Shown: piece by piece, positions 54,983 through 63,563 of the stretch
How positions within the stretch are numbered: position 1 is the stretch's first letter
Layout: every line of letters begins with the position of its first letter
Source of the DNA: Thiemannella venezuelensis
GTDB lineage: Bacteria > Actinomycetota > Actinomycetes > Streptosporangiales > Streptosporangiaceae
NCBI RefSeq assembly: GCF_014203605.1
Contig: NZ_JACHJJ010000001.1
Location: 636,364-700,363, forward strand
Reading direction: 5' to 3'
Length of the DNA: 64,000 bases
Made by a program: the position numbers and the translations under genes
Notes under the pieces: model-generated
Seen by the model: the letters and a program-made list of their open reading frames with translations, nothing else
What the model was told of the DNA's origin: nothing
Databases searched by the model: none

Positions 54983-55335
54983 TCGTCCTCCAGCTCCGTC
55001 AACGCTCTCCGCAGGATCTCGGCCTCGGGGCCGGAGACGGCCTGGGCGAAGCGAGTCAGGGCGGCCGACCGGTCGCCGGTCAGGTCGAGCGCCTCAAGCA
55101 TAAGCTCGGCGACGTAGCCGTCGCGGCTCTCCGCGGGTTCGTACCGCCACGCGCGACCGTCGCGGGTGCGCTTCAGGAACCCCTTGCGGGTCAGCCGGTC
55201 GAGAACGGTCATCACCGTCGTGGGCGCGAGATCCCGCTCCGCGATGAGCCGTCCCACCTCGCGGGCCGTCACCGCCGAGGACTGCGCCCAGATGACGTCC
55301 ATGATGCCGCGCTCAAGTTCACCGAGACCCTTCAC
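54979..55335 (-). CDS. BlaI/MecI/CopY-family repressor
   Basis: 118 residues from GTG 55335. Winged helix: LGELERGIMDVIWAQSSAVTAREVGRLIAERDLAPTTVMTVLDRLTRKGFLKRTRDGRAWRYEPAESRDGYVAELMLEALDLTGDRSAALTRFAQAV. The family represses its own operon and is cleaved by the M56 partner. A GTAGTACTAC operator lies 30 nt upstream. No beta-lactamase gene is in the window, so distant targets are expected. Confidence 0.92.
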   Translation of the reverse strand: MKGLGELERGIMDVIWAQSSAVTAREVGRLIAERDLAPTTVMTVLDRLTRKGFLKRTRDGRAWRYEPAESRDGYVAELMLEALDLTGDRSAALTRFAQAVSGPEAEILRRALTELEDE

Positions 55336-55364
55336 ACTGTAAGACTAACTCCCCACCACGACGG

Positions 55365-55374
55365 GTAGTACTAC
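55365..55374. promoter_or_regulatory. BlaI-type operator
   Basis: GTAGTACTAC, a perfect 10-bp palindrome containing the TACTAC/GTAGTA half sites typical of BlaI/MecI boxes, 30 nt before the blaI-type start. Confidence 0.75.
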
Positions 55375-55432
55375 GGGCTGTCGAGTTTCGTTCTCCCGGT
55401 GCGGCCGGGCCCGCCGTACGGCCGCGGCCCCG

Positions 55433-55969
55433 TCAGAGGAGTTTCACCATGTAGATCTCGTCGCGGTCGTCGCCGGGCGCCACCCGGATGGCCCGGGGGA
55501 CGCGGCCGACCTCGGTGTAGCCCAGGCCCGCGTAGAAGCGGTCGGTGCCGGTGCCGCCCCGGACGGTCAGGTGGAGCGCCTCCAGGCCGAGGCCGCGGGC
55601 GGCGTCGTCGGCGGCGCGCAGGAGCCGGGCGCCGTAGCCCCGCCCCTGGTGCTTGGGGTGGACCATCACCCGCAGGAGCCAGCGCCAGTGGGACCGGAGC
55701 GGGGACCCGGTGTCGCCGATGATCAGCCAGCAGGCGACCCGGCCGTCCTCGCCGAAGCCGGCCAGCAGGTGGTCGGGGCCGCCGCCGCAGCGGGCGAACG
55801 CGCGCTCGGCGGTCGGGCGGACGTCGTCGGGGGTCACCGGCGGCACGAACCCGACGGCGCCGCCCGCGTTGCTCACGTCGGTCCAGACCTCGACGAGCTC
55901 GTCGACGAGCTCGGGGGTCAGCTCGGGGTCCGTCACGAAGCGCAGCTGGGACATGGGCAGGTGGGACAT
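55433..55969 (-). CDS. GNAT-family N-acetyltransferase
   Basis: 178 residues from ATG 55969 (MSHLPMSQLRFVTDPELTPELVDELVEVWTDVSNAGGAVGFVPPVTPDDV). The acetyl-CoA loop is VMVHPKHQGRGYGARLLRAADDAARGLGLEALHLTVRGGTGTDRFYAGLGYTEVGR. Substrate unknown. The frame could start at GTG 55990. Confidence 0.88.
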   Translation of the reverse strand: MSHLPMSQLRFVTDPELTPELVDELVEVWTDVSNAGGAVGFVPPVTPDDVRPTAERAFARCGGGPDHLLAGFGEDGRVACWLIIGDTGSPLRSHWRWLLRVMVHPKHQGRGYGARLLRAADDAARGLGLEALHLTVRGGTGTDRFYAGLGYTEVGRVPRAIRVAPGDDRDEIYMVKLL

Positions 55970-56083
55970 GGTTGGAGACCTTAGCGGCACGCCCGGGCGC
56001 GGACGGGAGCGGCCGGTGCCGTCACCCCGTCACCTGGCCGAACCCCGGGTGAACACGACCGCCGGGCGGGTGCCGTTCCGCGG

Positions 56084-56890
56084 TCATTCCCCGCGGGCGG
56101 GGGCCACCGCGTCCCACGCGACGGTCACCTCGCCCAGCCGCCACCGCCCCCGCCCGCCCAGCGGAGGGCGGCGGTGGACCGGCCAGGCCGCGGCGAGCGC
56201 CTCCACCGCGGCGATCCAGCGCTGCCGCGCGCCGTGGGGGGCCAGCGGGGCGCTGACCGCCCAGGCGCGGTCGAAGTCGCGGAGGAAGGCGTGGACCGGC
56301 TCGCCGGGGACGTTGCGGTGGATGAGCGTCTTGGGCAGCCGCTCGGCCAGGTCGGAGGGGCGCTCGAAGGCGCCGAAGCGGGCCGAGAGGGTCAGGGTCC
56401 GCGGCCCGGAGGCGTCCAGCCCGGCCCAGGCGGCGCGGTGCCCCACCTCCGAGCAGGTCCCCTCCACGACCACCCCGCCGGGGGCGAGCCGGGACCTGAG
56501 CAGATCCCAGTAGTCCCACGCCTGCGCCTCGCCGTACTGCCGCAGCACGTTGAAGGCCCGCACGAGCAGCGGCGGCCGGTCCACCGGCAGCTCGAAGCCG
56601 CCCAGCCGGAACGTCAGGCCCTCGGTCTCGTACGGCTTGGCGGCGGCCACCCGGGCCGGGTCGATCTCGATCCCGACGACCTCGGCCCCGGGGCAGACGC
56701 GGCGCAGCCGCAGGAACAGCTCCAGCGTCGTGGTGTGCGAGGCCCCGTAGCCGAGGTCCACCACCAGCGGCCGGCCCGCCGAGCGCAGCAGCGGCCCGTG
56801 CACGGCGGTGATCCAGCGGTCGGAGCGGCGCAGCCGGTTGTGGCCGGTCGTCCCCCTGGTGATCTCGCCGACCGGCCTCCTGGAGCGCAT
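56084..56890 (-). CDS. Class I SAM-dependent methyltransferase
   Basis: 268 residues. Motif I is VVDLGYGASHTTTLELFLRLR, the SAM ribose acidic residue is in VVGIEIDPARVAAAKP, and motif IV is around LLVRAFNVLRQYGEAQAWDYWDLL, then LAPGGVVVEGTCSEVG. Substrate unknown. Located between the GNAT gene and the SDR-mshA pair. Confidence 0.85.
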   Translation of the reverse strand: MRSRRPVGEITRGTTGHNRLRRSDRWITAVHGPLLRSAGRPLVVDLGYGASHTTTLELFLRLRRVCPGAEVVGIEIDPARVAAAKPYETEGLTFRLGGFELPVDRPPLLVRAFNVLRQYGEAQAWDYWDLLRSRLAPGGVVVEGTCSEVGHRAAWAGLDASGPRTLTLSARFGAFERPSDLAERLPKTLIHRNVPGEPVHAFLRDFDRAWAVSAPLAPHGARQRWIAAVEALAAAWPVHRRPPLGGRGRWRLGEVTVAWDAVAPARGE

Positions 56891-56975
56891 CCCCCCATTG
56901 TCGGGCGGTCGCGGCCGTCCCCGGACCGGGCGGCCGGTCCCGCGGCGGATACGGGGACCGGCCGGGCCCGCGCGG

Positions 56976-57719
56976 TCAGGGGGTGACGCGGTGGATCTTG
57001 TGCTGGGCGGCCTGGGCGCGGGGGCGGATGACCAGGCGGTCGATGTTCACGTGCGCGGGGCGGGTGACGCACCAGGCGATGGCGTCGGCCACGTCGTCGG
57101 CGGAGAGCGGGTCGGGGACGCCCTGGTAGATCTTCCCGGCCCGGTCCGCGTCGCCGCGGAAGCGGTTCAGTGAGAACTCCTCGGTGTGCACCATGCCGGG
57201 CGCGACCTCGACGACGCGGACCGGCTGCCCGCACAGCTCCAGCCGGAGCACCTCGGTCATCGAGGTCTGCGCGTGCTTGGCGGCGTTGTAGCCGCCGCCG
57301 CCCTCGTAGGAGACGAGCCCGGCCACCGAGGTCAGCATCAGCAGCACCCCGTCCCCGGAGGCGACGAGCTTGGGCAGCAGCGCCTGGGTGACCCGGAGCG
57401 AGCCGATCACGTTGGTCTCGTACATCCGCCGCCAGTCGGCCGCGTCCCCGGTGGCCACCGGCTCCAGGCCGATCGCGCCGCCGGCGTTGTTGACCAGCAC
57501 GTCGCAGCGGTCCAGTGAGGCGGCCAGCTCCGCCACCGACGCGTCGGAGGTCACGTCCAGGGTCACCGGGCGGACGCCGGGCACCTCGGCGGCCAGCTCG
57601 TCCAGCCGCTCCCTGCGGCGCGCGGCGGCGACCACGTCGAAGCCCTCGGAGGCCAGGCGGCGCGCCGTCGCCCGGCCGATGCCGCTGCTGGCTCCCGTCA
57701 CCACTGCTGTCTTCGTCAT
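56976..57719 (-). CDS. Short-chain dehydrogenase/reductase
   Basis: 247 residues from ATG 57719. Classical SDR motifs are [37 protein letters not shown], and the catalytic Ser (LTSVAGLVS) with Tyr-x3-Lys (YNAAKHA). NADP preference is suggested by the Arg residues after beta-2. An SDR gene is also divergent from mshA in mycobacteria, so the neighbourhood is conserved; substrate unknown. Confidence 0.92.
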   Translation of the reverse strand: MTKTAVVTGASSGIGRATARRLASEGFDVVAAARRRERLDELAAEVPGVRPVTLDVTSDASVAELAASLDRCDVLVNNAGGAIGLEPVATGDAADWRRMYETNVIGSLRVTQALLPKLVASGDGVLLMLTSVAGLVSYEGGGGYNAAKHAQTSMTEVLRLELCGQPVRVVEVAPGMVHTEEFSLNRFRGDADRAGKIYQGVPDPLSADDVADAIAWCVTRPAHVNIDRLVIRPRAQAAQHKIHRVTP

Positions 57720-57823
57720 GGCTCGCCATCCTGCCAGGGAGGCGCGCCCCGCCTCTCTGGGGGTCATATGTCGGGAATGTCGGCACGGGGCGGGTAGTTG
57801 TATCCGTCTCGGAGGTGGTGTCG

Positions 57824-59101
57824 GTGAAGCGACGACGGGTCGGCCGAGTCGCGACGATCAGCATGCACACGTCTCCCCTGGACCAGCCGGGGACCGGGGA
57901 CGCGGGCGGGATGAACGTCTACATCGTGGAGGCGGCCAAGCGCCTGGCCCAGCTGGGGATCGAGGTGGAGATCTTCACCCGGCAGACGGCCAGGGACCTG
58001 CCGCCGGTCGCCGAGATCGCCCCGGGGGTCTCGGTCAGGCACGTCACGGCGGGGCCGTACGAGGAACTGGACAAGGGCGACCTGCCCGGCCAGCTCTGCG
58101 CCTTCCTCTCCGGCGTGCTGCGCACCGAGGCCACGTACGACCCGGGCCGCTACGACGTCATCCACTCCCACTACTGGCTCTCCGGGCAGGTGGGCTGGCT
58201 GGCCAAGGAGCGCTGGGGCGTCCCGCTGGTGCACACCATGCACACCATGGCCAAGGTCAAGAACCTCCTGCTCGCCGAGGACGACAGGCCCGAGCCCGCC
58301 GCCCGCGTGTGCGGCGAGGAGCAGGTCGTCGAGATCGCCGACCGGCTGGTGGCCAACACGCCGACCGAGGCGCGGGAACTCGTCGACCTGTACGGCGCCG
58401 CCCCCGGCCGCGTCGAGGTCGTCAACCCCGGAGTGAACCTCACGGTCTTCCAGCCCGGCTCCAAGGAGACCTCCCGGCACCGGCTGGGCCTCCCGCGGGA
58501 CGCCCGCGTCCTGCTGTTCGTGGGCCGGGTGCAGCCGCTCAAGGGCCCGGACGTGCTGCTGCGCGCCGCCGCCCGGCTGCTCGTCGAGGACCCCTCCCTG
58601 CGGGGGAGGCTGGTCGTCGCCTGCGTCGGCGGGCCCAGCGGGAACGGCCTGGCCCGGCCCTCCTACCTGACCGACCTGGCCGTGCACCTGGGCATCTCCG
58701 ACGTGGTCAGGATCGTGCCCCCGGCCCCGCAGCACGAGCTGGCCGACTGGTACCGCGCGGCCGACGTGACCGTCGTCCCCTCGCACAGCGAGTCGTTCGG
58801 CCTGGTCGCCCTGGAGTCCCAGGCCTGCGGCACCCCGGTCGCCGCGGCGTCCGTGGGCGGCCTGCGCACCGCCGTACGGGACGGGGTGTCGGGGGTGCTC
58901 GTCGACGGGCACGACCCGCACGACTGGGCGCAGGTGCTCCGCAGGTTCGTGCGGGAGCACGCCTGGTGCGACACGCTGTCGGCCGGGGCGGTCACCCAGG
59001 CCGCCGCCTTCGGCTGGTCGGCCACCGCGGCCCGGCTCGCGGAGGTCTACGCGGGGGCCATGGCCAACCTGCACCGCTCCCCGATCGCGGTGAACTCCTG
59101 A
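57824..59101 (+). CDS. mshA: D-inositol-3-phosphate glycosyltransferase MshA
   Basis: First committed step of mycothiol biosynthesis: transfers GlcNAc from UDP-GlcNAc to 1D-myo-inositol 3-phosphate. 425 residues from GTG 57824, with GGAGG 8 nt upstream. GT4 family GT-B fold: [37 protein letters not shown] at the N-terminus, [14 protein letters not shown], the phosphate site [15 protein letters not shown], and the E-x7-E motif [17 protein letters not shown]. The frame is open far upstream, but only this start has a Shine-Dalgarno. Confidence 0.96.
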   Translation: MKRRRVGRVATISMHTSPLDQPGTGDAGGMNVYIVEAAKRLAQLGIEVEIFTRQTARDLPPVAEIAPGVSVRHVTAGPYEELDKGDLPGQLCAFLSGVLRTEATYDPGRYDVIHSHYWLSGQVGWLAKERWGVPLVHTMHTMAKVKNLLLAEDDRPEPAARVCGEEQVVEIADRLVANTPTEARELVDLYGAAPGRVEVVNPGVNLTVFQPGSKETSRHRLGLPRDARVLLFVGRVQPLKGPDVLLRAAARLLVEDPSLRGRLVVACVGGPSGNGLARPSYLTDLAVHLGISDVVRIVPPAPQHELADWYRAADVTVVPSHSESFGLVALESQACGTPVAAASVGGLRTAVRDGVSGVLVDGHDPHDWAQVLRRFVREHAWCDTLSAGAVTQAAAFGWSATAARLAEVYAGAMANLHRSPIAVNS

Positions 59102-59179
59102 GGGCCCGCGGCGCGGTCCACGGCGGGTCCCCGCGGGATCGCCGTGAACCGCGCCGCGGTGAGCTCGTAGGGTGAGGCC

Positions 59180-59668
59180 ATGCGCGAAGTGATCGAGGCG
59201 GCGCTCAAGGGCGCAGAGGTCTCCTTCGAGGAGCCGCGTCCGGGGGCCTTCCTGGTGAAGCTCCCCGGCCAGCACAAGCTCGCCACCATGACCTGGCTGA
59301 TCATCGGGGACCAGGCGCTGCACGTGGAGGCGTTCTTCTGCCGCCAGCCCGACGAGAACCACGAGGCCTTCTACCGCTGGCTGCTCACCAAGAACGGCTC
59401 CATGTACGGCGTGCACTTCGCCCTGGACCCGACCGGTGACGTCTACCTGGTGGGGCGCGTCCCGCTGGCGGCGGTCTCGGAGGAGGAGGTCGACCGGTTG
59501 CTCGGCTGCGTGCTGACCTACTCCGACGAGGGCTTCGACCGGGCGCTGGAGCTGGGCTTCGCCTCCTCCATCCGCAAGGAGTGGGCCTGGCGGGCCAGGC
59601 GCGGCGAGTCCCTCGCCAACCTCCGGGCCTTCGCCCGCTTCGCCGACCCCGACGCGGAGCGCGGCTGA
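59180..59668 (+). CDS. YbjN-domain protein
   Basis: 162 residues (REVIEAALKGAEVSFEEPRPGAFLVKLPGQHKLATMTWLIIGDQALHVEAFFCRQPDENHEAFYRWLLTKNGSMYGVHFALDPTGDVYLVGRVPL), YbjN/type III chaperone-like fold. The homologue in mycobacteria also lies between mshA and gpm. TAGGGT (59168-59173) is 6 nt before the ATG: leaderless. Function unknown, possibly a chaperone. Confidence 0.9.
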   Translation: MREVIEAALKGAEVSFEEPRPGAFLVKLPGQHKLATMTWLIIGDQALHVEAFFCRQPDENHEAFYRWLLTKNGSMYGVHFALDPTGDVYLVGRVPLAAVSEEEVDRLLGCVLTYSDEGFDRALELGFASSIRKEWAWRARRGESLANLRAFARFADPDAERG

Positions 59669-59695
59669 TCCACGGCGCTCGCTAGGCTTGGGCGC

Positions 59696-60439
59696 ATGGC
59701 GACTTTGGTGCTGCTGCGGCACGGTGAGAGCGAGTGGAACGCCAAGGGTCTGTTCACCGGGTGGGTGGACGCGGGGCTCTCGGCCAAGGGCGAGGAGGAG
59801 GCGCGGCGCGGCGGGCGGCTGATGCTGGAGGCCGGGGTGCGCCCGGACGTGGTGCACACCTCGCTGATGACCCGGGCGATCCAGACGGCGAACCTCGCAC
59901 TGGGCGCGGCCGACCTGCTCTGGCTCCCGGTCAAGCGCTCCTGGCGGCTCAACGAGCGCCACTACGGCGCCCTGCAGGGCAAGAACAAGGCGCAGACGCG
60001 CGAGCAGTTCGGCGACGAGCAGTTCATGCTCTGGCGCCGCTCCTACGACGTCCCGCCGCCGCCGATCGACGACGACGACGAGTTCTCCCAGGTCGGCGAC
60101 GCGCGCTACGCGCTGCTGCCCAAGGACCTGATGCCGAGGACGGAGTGCCTCAAGGACGTCGTCGAGCGCATGCTGCCGTACTGGTACGACAGCATCGTCC
60201 CCGACCTGTCGGCGGGCCGGACCGTCCTGGTCGCCGCGCACGGCAACTCGCTGCGCGCCCTGGTCAAGCACCTGGACGGGATCGGCGACGAGGAGATCGC
60301 CGGGCTGAACATCCCCACCGGCATCCCGCTCCGCTACGAGCTGGACGCCGACTTCCGCCCCGTCACCAAGGGCGGGCTGTACCTCGACCCCGAGGCCGCC
60401 GCGGCCGCCATCGAGGCCGTGGCCAACCAGGGCAGGTGA
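59696..60439 (+). CDS. gpmA: 2,3-bisphosphoglycerate-dependent phosphoglycerate mutase
   Basis: 247 residues. Catalytic [18 protein letters not shown] (phospho-His), [55 protein letters not shown] and [20 protein letters not shown]. Interconverts 3- and 2-phosphoglycerate in glycolysis. TAGGCT (59683-59688) is 7 nt before the ATG: leaderless. Terminator at 60460. Confidence 0.97.
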   Translation: MATLVLLRHGESEWNAKGLFTGWVDAGLSAKGEEEARRGGRLMLEAGVRPDVVHTSLMTRAIQTANLALGAADLLWLPVKRSWRLNERHYGALQGKNKAQTREQFGDEQFMLWRRSYDVPPPPIDDDDEFSQVGDARYALLPKDLMPRTECLKDVVERMLPYWYDSIVPDLSAGRTVLVAAHGNSLRALVKHLDGIGDEEIAGLNIPTGIPLRYELDADFRPVTKGGLYLDPEAAAAAIEAVANQGR

Positions 60440-60459
60440 CGTCCGCGCCGCGCGACGCG

Positions 60460-60495
60460 GAGAAGGGGCCCGCTCGGACGAGCGGGCCCCTTCTC
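60460..60495 (+). terminator. Intrinsic terminator after gpmA
   Basis: 16-bp perfect stem (60460-60475 / 60480-60495), loop GGAC, 20 nt after the stop. Confidence 0.85.
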
Positions 60496-60586
60496 GTATC
60501 CATGCGACCGGGTGGCGGCGGCGCCGCGGGCGGCGAGGGGGCGCCGGTGCCTGAACCGGCGAGCGGACGGGCGACGGCGGCGCTCG

Positions 60587-61261
60587 TCAGCGCGCGAGCC
60601 GCGACGCGTCAGCGTCGCCGTGAGGACGTGAGCCGGTCACCAGGTAGACCACGTCGCGGGCGACGCGGACCGCGTGGTCGGCGTAGCGCTCGTAGTAGCG
60701 GCCGATCAGCGTCACGTCGATGGCCGGCTCGACGCCGTGCCTCCAGTCGGGCGCCATCAGGACCCGGAACAGCCTGCGGTGCAGCTTGTCCATCGCGTCG
60801 TCGTCGTGCTCCAGCTCCAGCGCCGACTCCACGTCCCGCGAGGCGATGCAGCTGCCGGTCTTGGTGACCAGGCGCTCGGCGATCTGGCCCATCTCCAGGA
60901 TCGTCGCGCGCAGCTCCGGCGGGATCGCCGAGTCGGGGTGGCGCAGCCGGGCGACCTTGGCCACGTGCTGGGCCAGGTCGCCCATCCGCTCCAGGTCGGT
61001 GCCCATCCGCAGAGCCGTGATGATCATTCTGAGGTCCACGGCCACCGGCTGCTGCCGGGCCATCAGATCGAAGATCGACGCTTCGATCTCCGCGAAGAGC
61101 CGGTCCACCTCCGCGTCCCGGGAGATGACGCTCTCCGCCAGTTCGAGGTCGGAGTCCAGCAGGGCGGTGGTGGCACGGGCGATCGCCGACCTCACCAGCC
61201 GGGTCATCTCGACCAGCTTGACGGTGAGGGCGTCGAGGTCTTCGTGGTAGGCGTCACGCAT
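60587..61261 (-). CDS. phoU: Phosphate-signalling regulator PhoU
   Basis: 224 residues from ATG 61261 (MRDAYHEDLDALTVKLVEMTRLVRSAIARATTALL). Two PhoU repeats carry the E/D-x3-D metal-binding helices (VISRDAEVDRLFAEIEASIFDLMARQQPVAVDLRMIITALRMGTDLERMGDLAQHVAK; ERYADHAVRVARDVVYLVTG). Negative modulator of the phosphate two-component system, encoded divergently here. A PHO-box array (61281-61313) lies in its promoter. Confidence 0.96.
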   Translation of the reverse strand: MRDAYHEDLDALTVKLVEMTRLVRSAIARATTALLDSDLELAESVISRDAEVDRLFAEIEASIFDLMARQQPVAVDLRMIITALRMGTDLERMGDLAQHVAKVARLRHPDSAIPPELRATILEMGQIAERLVTKTGSCIASRDVESALELEHDDDAMDKLHRRLFRVLMAPDWRHGVEPAIDVTLIGRYYERYADHAVRVARDVVYLVTGSRPHGDADASRLAR

Positions 61262-61280
61262 GGGTCTCACCGTACGTGCG

Positions 61281-61313
61281 CGTCAGTGAACGAACCCCGA
61301 CCGTAAAATGAAC
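61281..61313 (-). promoter_or_regulatory. PHO box between phoU and senX3
   Basis: On the minus strand three contiguous 11-mers read GTTCATTTTAC, GGTCGGGGTTC and GTTCACTGACG. Two of the three fit the PHO-box unit (GTTCA followed by six bases) at the exact 11-bp phase. Expected target of the RegX3/PhoP protein encoded next door, giving autoregulation and control of phoU. Confidence 0.75.
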
Positions 61314-61408
61314 TTTGCGGGAAAGGCCATGGTCATACCCCTCTGAGCCGTCTCGAAAGGGCAAAGCCCCGCCTACCATCGAGGCGTGAATCCGACGGGG
61401 AGGACCAT

Positions 61409-62593
61409 GTGAGTGAGCTGATGGCGAGCCTGGCCGCGCTGGCCGGCTTCGTCGTGGGAGCACTGGCCGTGATGGTCGTCCGCCAGAACGCGGGACAGCA
61501 GCGGGCGATGACCCCGGTCGACGACGTCGAACCGGGCGCGTTGCCGCAGGGGGTCGCCTCCGTGCTGGCCGTCCTGCCGTCCTCGGCGGTCGTGCTCGAC
61601 AAGGAGGACCGGGTGCTGCGGGCCAGCTCGGCCGCGCGGGCCTTCGGCCTGGTCAAGGGCGACCACATGATGGCGGCCGAGCTGCTCGCGCTGGCCAGGC
61701 AGGTGCGCAGGGACGGCGAGATCCGGGAGAGCGAGATCGAGGTGGCCGGGCACAAGTTCGGCCAGGAGTCGACCAACTTCGCGGTCCGCGTCGCTCCGCT
61801 GGGTTCCCACGGGCAGGTGCTCGTGCTCGCCGAGGACCAGACCGAGTACCACCGGGTGGAGGCGGTCCGCCGGGACTTCGTGGCCAACGTGAGCCACGAG
61901 CTCAAGACGCCCGTCGGCGCGCTGAGCCTGCTGGCCGAGACCATCCAGGACGCCGCCGACGACCCGGAGGCGGTCACCCGCTTCGCCGGGCGCATGCAGC
62001 ACGAGGCCGCCCGCCTGACCTACCTGGTCCAGGACCTCATCACGCTCTCCCGGATCCAGGGAGCCGAGCCGGTCCCCACCCCCGGCCCGGTCCCGGTCGA
62101 CGAGGCCGTGCACGACGCGATCGACCGCTGCAACACCACGGCGGCGTCCAAGGACATCACCCTGGCCGCGGGTGGCGCGGAGGGCCTGCAGATCTGGGGT
62201 GACGAGGAGCTCCTCGTCACCGCGCTGCGCAACCTCATCGACAACGCGGTCGCCTACAGCCCCGAGCACACCCGGGTCGTGGTCAGCGCCCGGCCCGCGG
62301 GCGACGCCGTCGAGGTCAGCGTGAGCGACCAGGGCATCGGCATCCCGGAGAGCGCCCAGGAGCGGATCTTCGAGCGGTTCTTCCGCGTCGACACCGCCCG
62401 CTCCCGCGCCACCGGCGGCACCGGCCTCGGCCTGGCCATCGTCAAGCACGTCGCCGCCGCCCACAACGGCACGGTGACGGTGTGGAGCAAGGAAGGCTCC
62501 GGCTCCACCTTCACGCTCCGCCTGCCCGCCTTCGGCGGCACGGCGGTCCCGGTAACACCCAGCACCACGACCCCTCTGGAGGCCGCGCAGTGA
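61409..62593 (+). CDS. senX3: Phosphate-sensing histidine kinase SenX3/PhoR
   Basis: 394 residues from GTG 61409, with GGGGAGG upstream. One membrane helix at the N-terminus (LMASLAALAGFVVGALAVMVV), a PAS-like domain (LAVLPSSAVVLDKEDRVLRASSAARAFGL), then HisKA with SHELKTPVGALSLLAETI (phospho-His). The HATPase_c domain carries ALRNLIDNAVAYSP, VSDQGIGIPESAQERIFERFFRVDTARSRATGGTGLGLAIVKH. Its stop overlaps the regX3 start as GTGA. Senses phosphate status with PhoU. Confidence 0.96.
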   Translation: MSELMASLAALAGFVVGALAVMVVRQNAGQQRAMTPVDDVEPGALPQGVASVLAVLPSSAVVLDKEDRVLRASSAARAFGLVKGDHMMAAELLALARQVRRDGEIRESEIEVAGHKFGQESTNFAVRVAPLGSHGQVLVLAEDQTEYHRVEAVRRDFVANVSHELKTPVGALSLLAETIQDAADDPEAVTRFAGRMQHEAARLTYLVQDLITLSRIQGAEPVPTPGPVPVDEAVHDAIDRCNTTAASKDITLAAGGAEGLQIWGDEELLVTALRNLIDNAVAYSPEHTRVVVSARPAGDAVEVSVSDQGIGIPESAQERIFERFFRVDTARSRATGGTGLGLAIVKHVAAAHNGTVTVWSKEGSGSTFTLRLPAFGGTAVPVTPSTTTPLEAAQ

Positions 62594-63279
62594 CCCGCGT
62601 GCTCGTTGTCGAGGACGAGGAATCGTTCTCCGACGCCCTGTCGTACATGCTGCGCAAGGAGGGCTTCGAGGTCGCGGTGGCGACCACCGGGCCCGAGGCG
62701 CTGGAGGCCTTCGACCGCAACGGCGCCGACCTGGTGCTGCTGGACCTGATGCTGCCGGGCCTGCCCGGCACCGAGGTCTGCCGCTCCCTGCGCCAGCGCT
62801 CCAACGTGCCCGTCATCATGCTGACCGCCAAGGACAGCGAGATCGACAAGGTCGTGGGGCTGGAGCTCGGCGCCGACGACTACGTGACCAAGCCGTTCTC
62901 CTCCCGCGAGCTGGTGGCCCGCATGCGCGCGGTGCTGCGCCGCCAGGGCGACGTGGAGGAACTGGAGTCGGCCGTGCTGGCCGCCGGGCCGGTCCGGATG
63001 GACGTCGACCGGCACATCGTCGCCGTCCGGGGCGATCAGGTGCAGCTCCCGCTGAAGGAGTTCGAGCTGCTGGAGGTGCTGCTGCGCAACGCCGGCCGGG
63101 TGCTCACCCGGGGACAGCTCATCGACCGCGTCTGGGGCGCCGACTACGTGGGCGACACCAAGACCCTGGACGTCCACGTCAAGCGGCTCCGCGCCAAGGT
63201 GGAGGCCGACCCCTCCAACCCGCGCTGCATCCTCACGGTCCGCGGTCTGGGCTACAAGTTCGACCCCGCCGACGAGTAG
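62590..63279 (+). CDS. regX3: Phosphate response regulator RegX3/PhoP
   Basis: 229 residues from GTG 62590. Receiver with acidic pocket VVEDEESF, phospho-acceptor VLLDLMLPG, and LTAKDSEIDKVVGLELGADDYVTKPFS. OmpR-type winged helix: LPLKEFELLEVLLRNAGRVLTRGQLIDRVWGADYVGDTKTLDVHVKRLRAKVEADPSNPRCILTVRGLGYKF. Activates phosphate-starvation genes through PHO boxes. Terminator at 63300. Confidence 0.97.
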   Translation: MTRVLVVEDEESFSDALSYMLRKEGFEVAVATTGPEALEAFDRNGADLVLLDLMLPGLPGTEVCRSLRQRSNVPVIMLTAKDSEIDKVVGLELGADDYVTKPFSSRELVARMRAVLRRQGDVEELESAVLAAGPVRMDVDRHIVAVRGDQVQLPLKEFELLEVLLRNAGRVLTRGQLIDRVWGADYVGDTKTLDVHVKRLRAKVEADPSNPRCILTVRGLGYKFDPADE

Positions 63280-63299
63280 GCCCCGCCGGGCGCGGCGCA

Positions 63300-63333
63300 G
63301 GGGGTGTACGGCTCGCGCGAGCCGTACACCCCC
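63300..63333 (+). terminator. Intrinsic terminator after regX3
   Basis: 15-bp perfect stem (63300-63314 / 63319-63333), loop GCGC, 20 nt after the stop. Confidence 0.85.
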
Positions 63334-63563
63334 TGCGCGTGTCGCGGCGCCTTCGGGGCCGCCGGGCCGCCGGGCCGTCCTGGGCCTAGACGAGTAAGTC
63401 CTAAAGCTGAGAGCGGGTACGGCGACGCCTACCAGCTGAGGAGCCCACCCGTGAGGCGCGTCCGTGGTGGGACGGGTGTCGCCCACCCGGGCCGTGCCCC
63501 AGGACAGCTGAACCTGTCCTCCACGCCAGGACACCGACGACGAAGGGTGTTGAGGATCGATGT

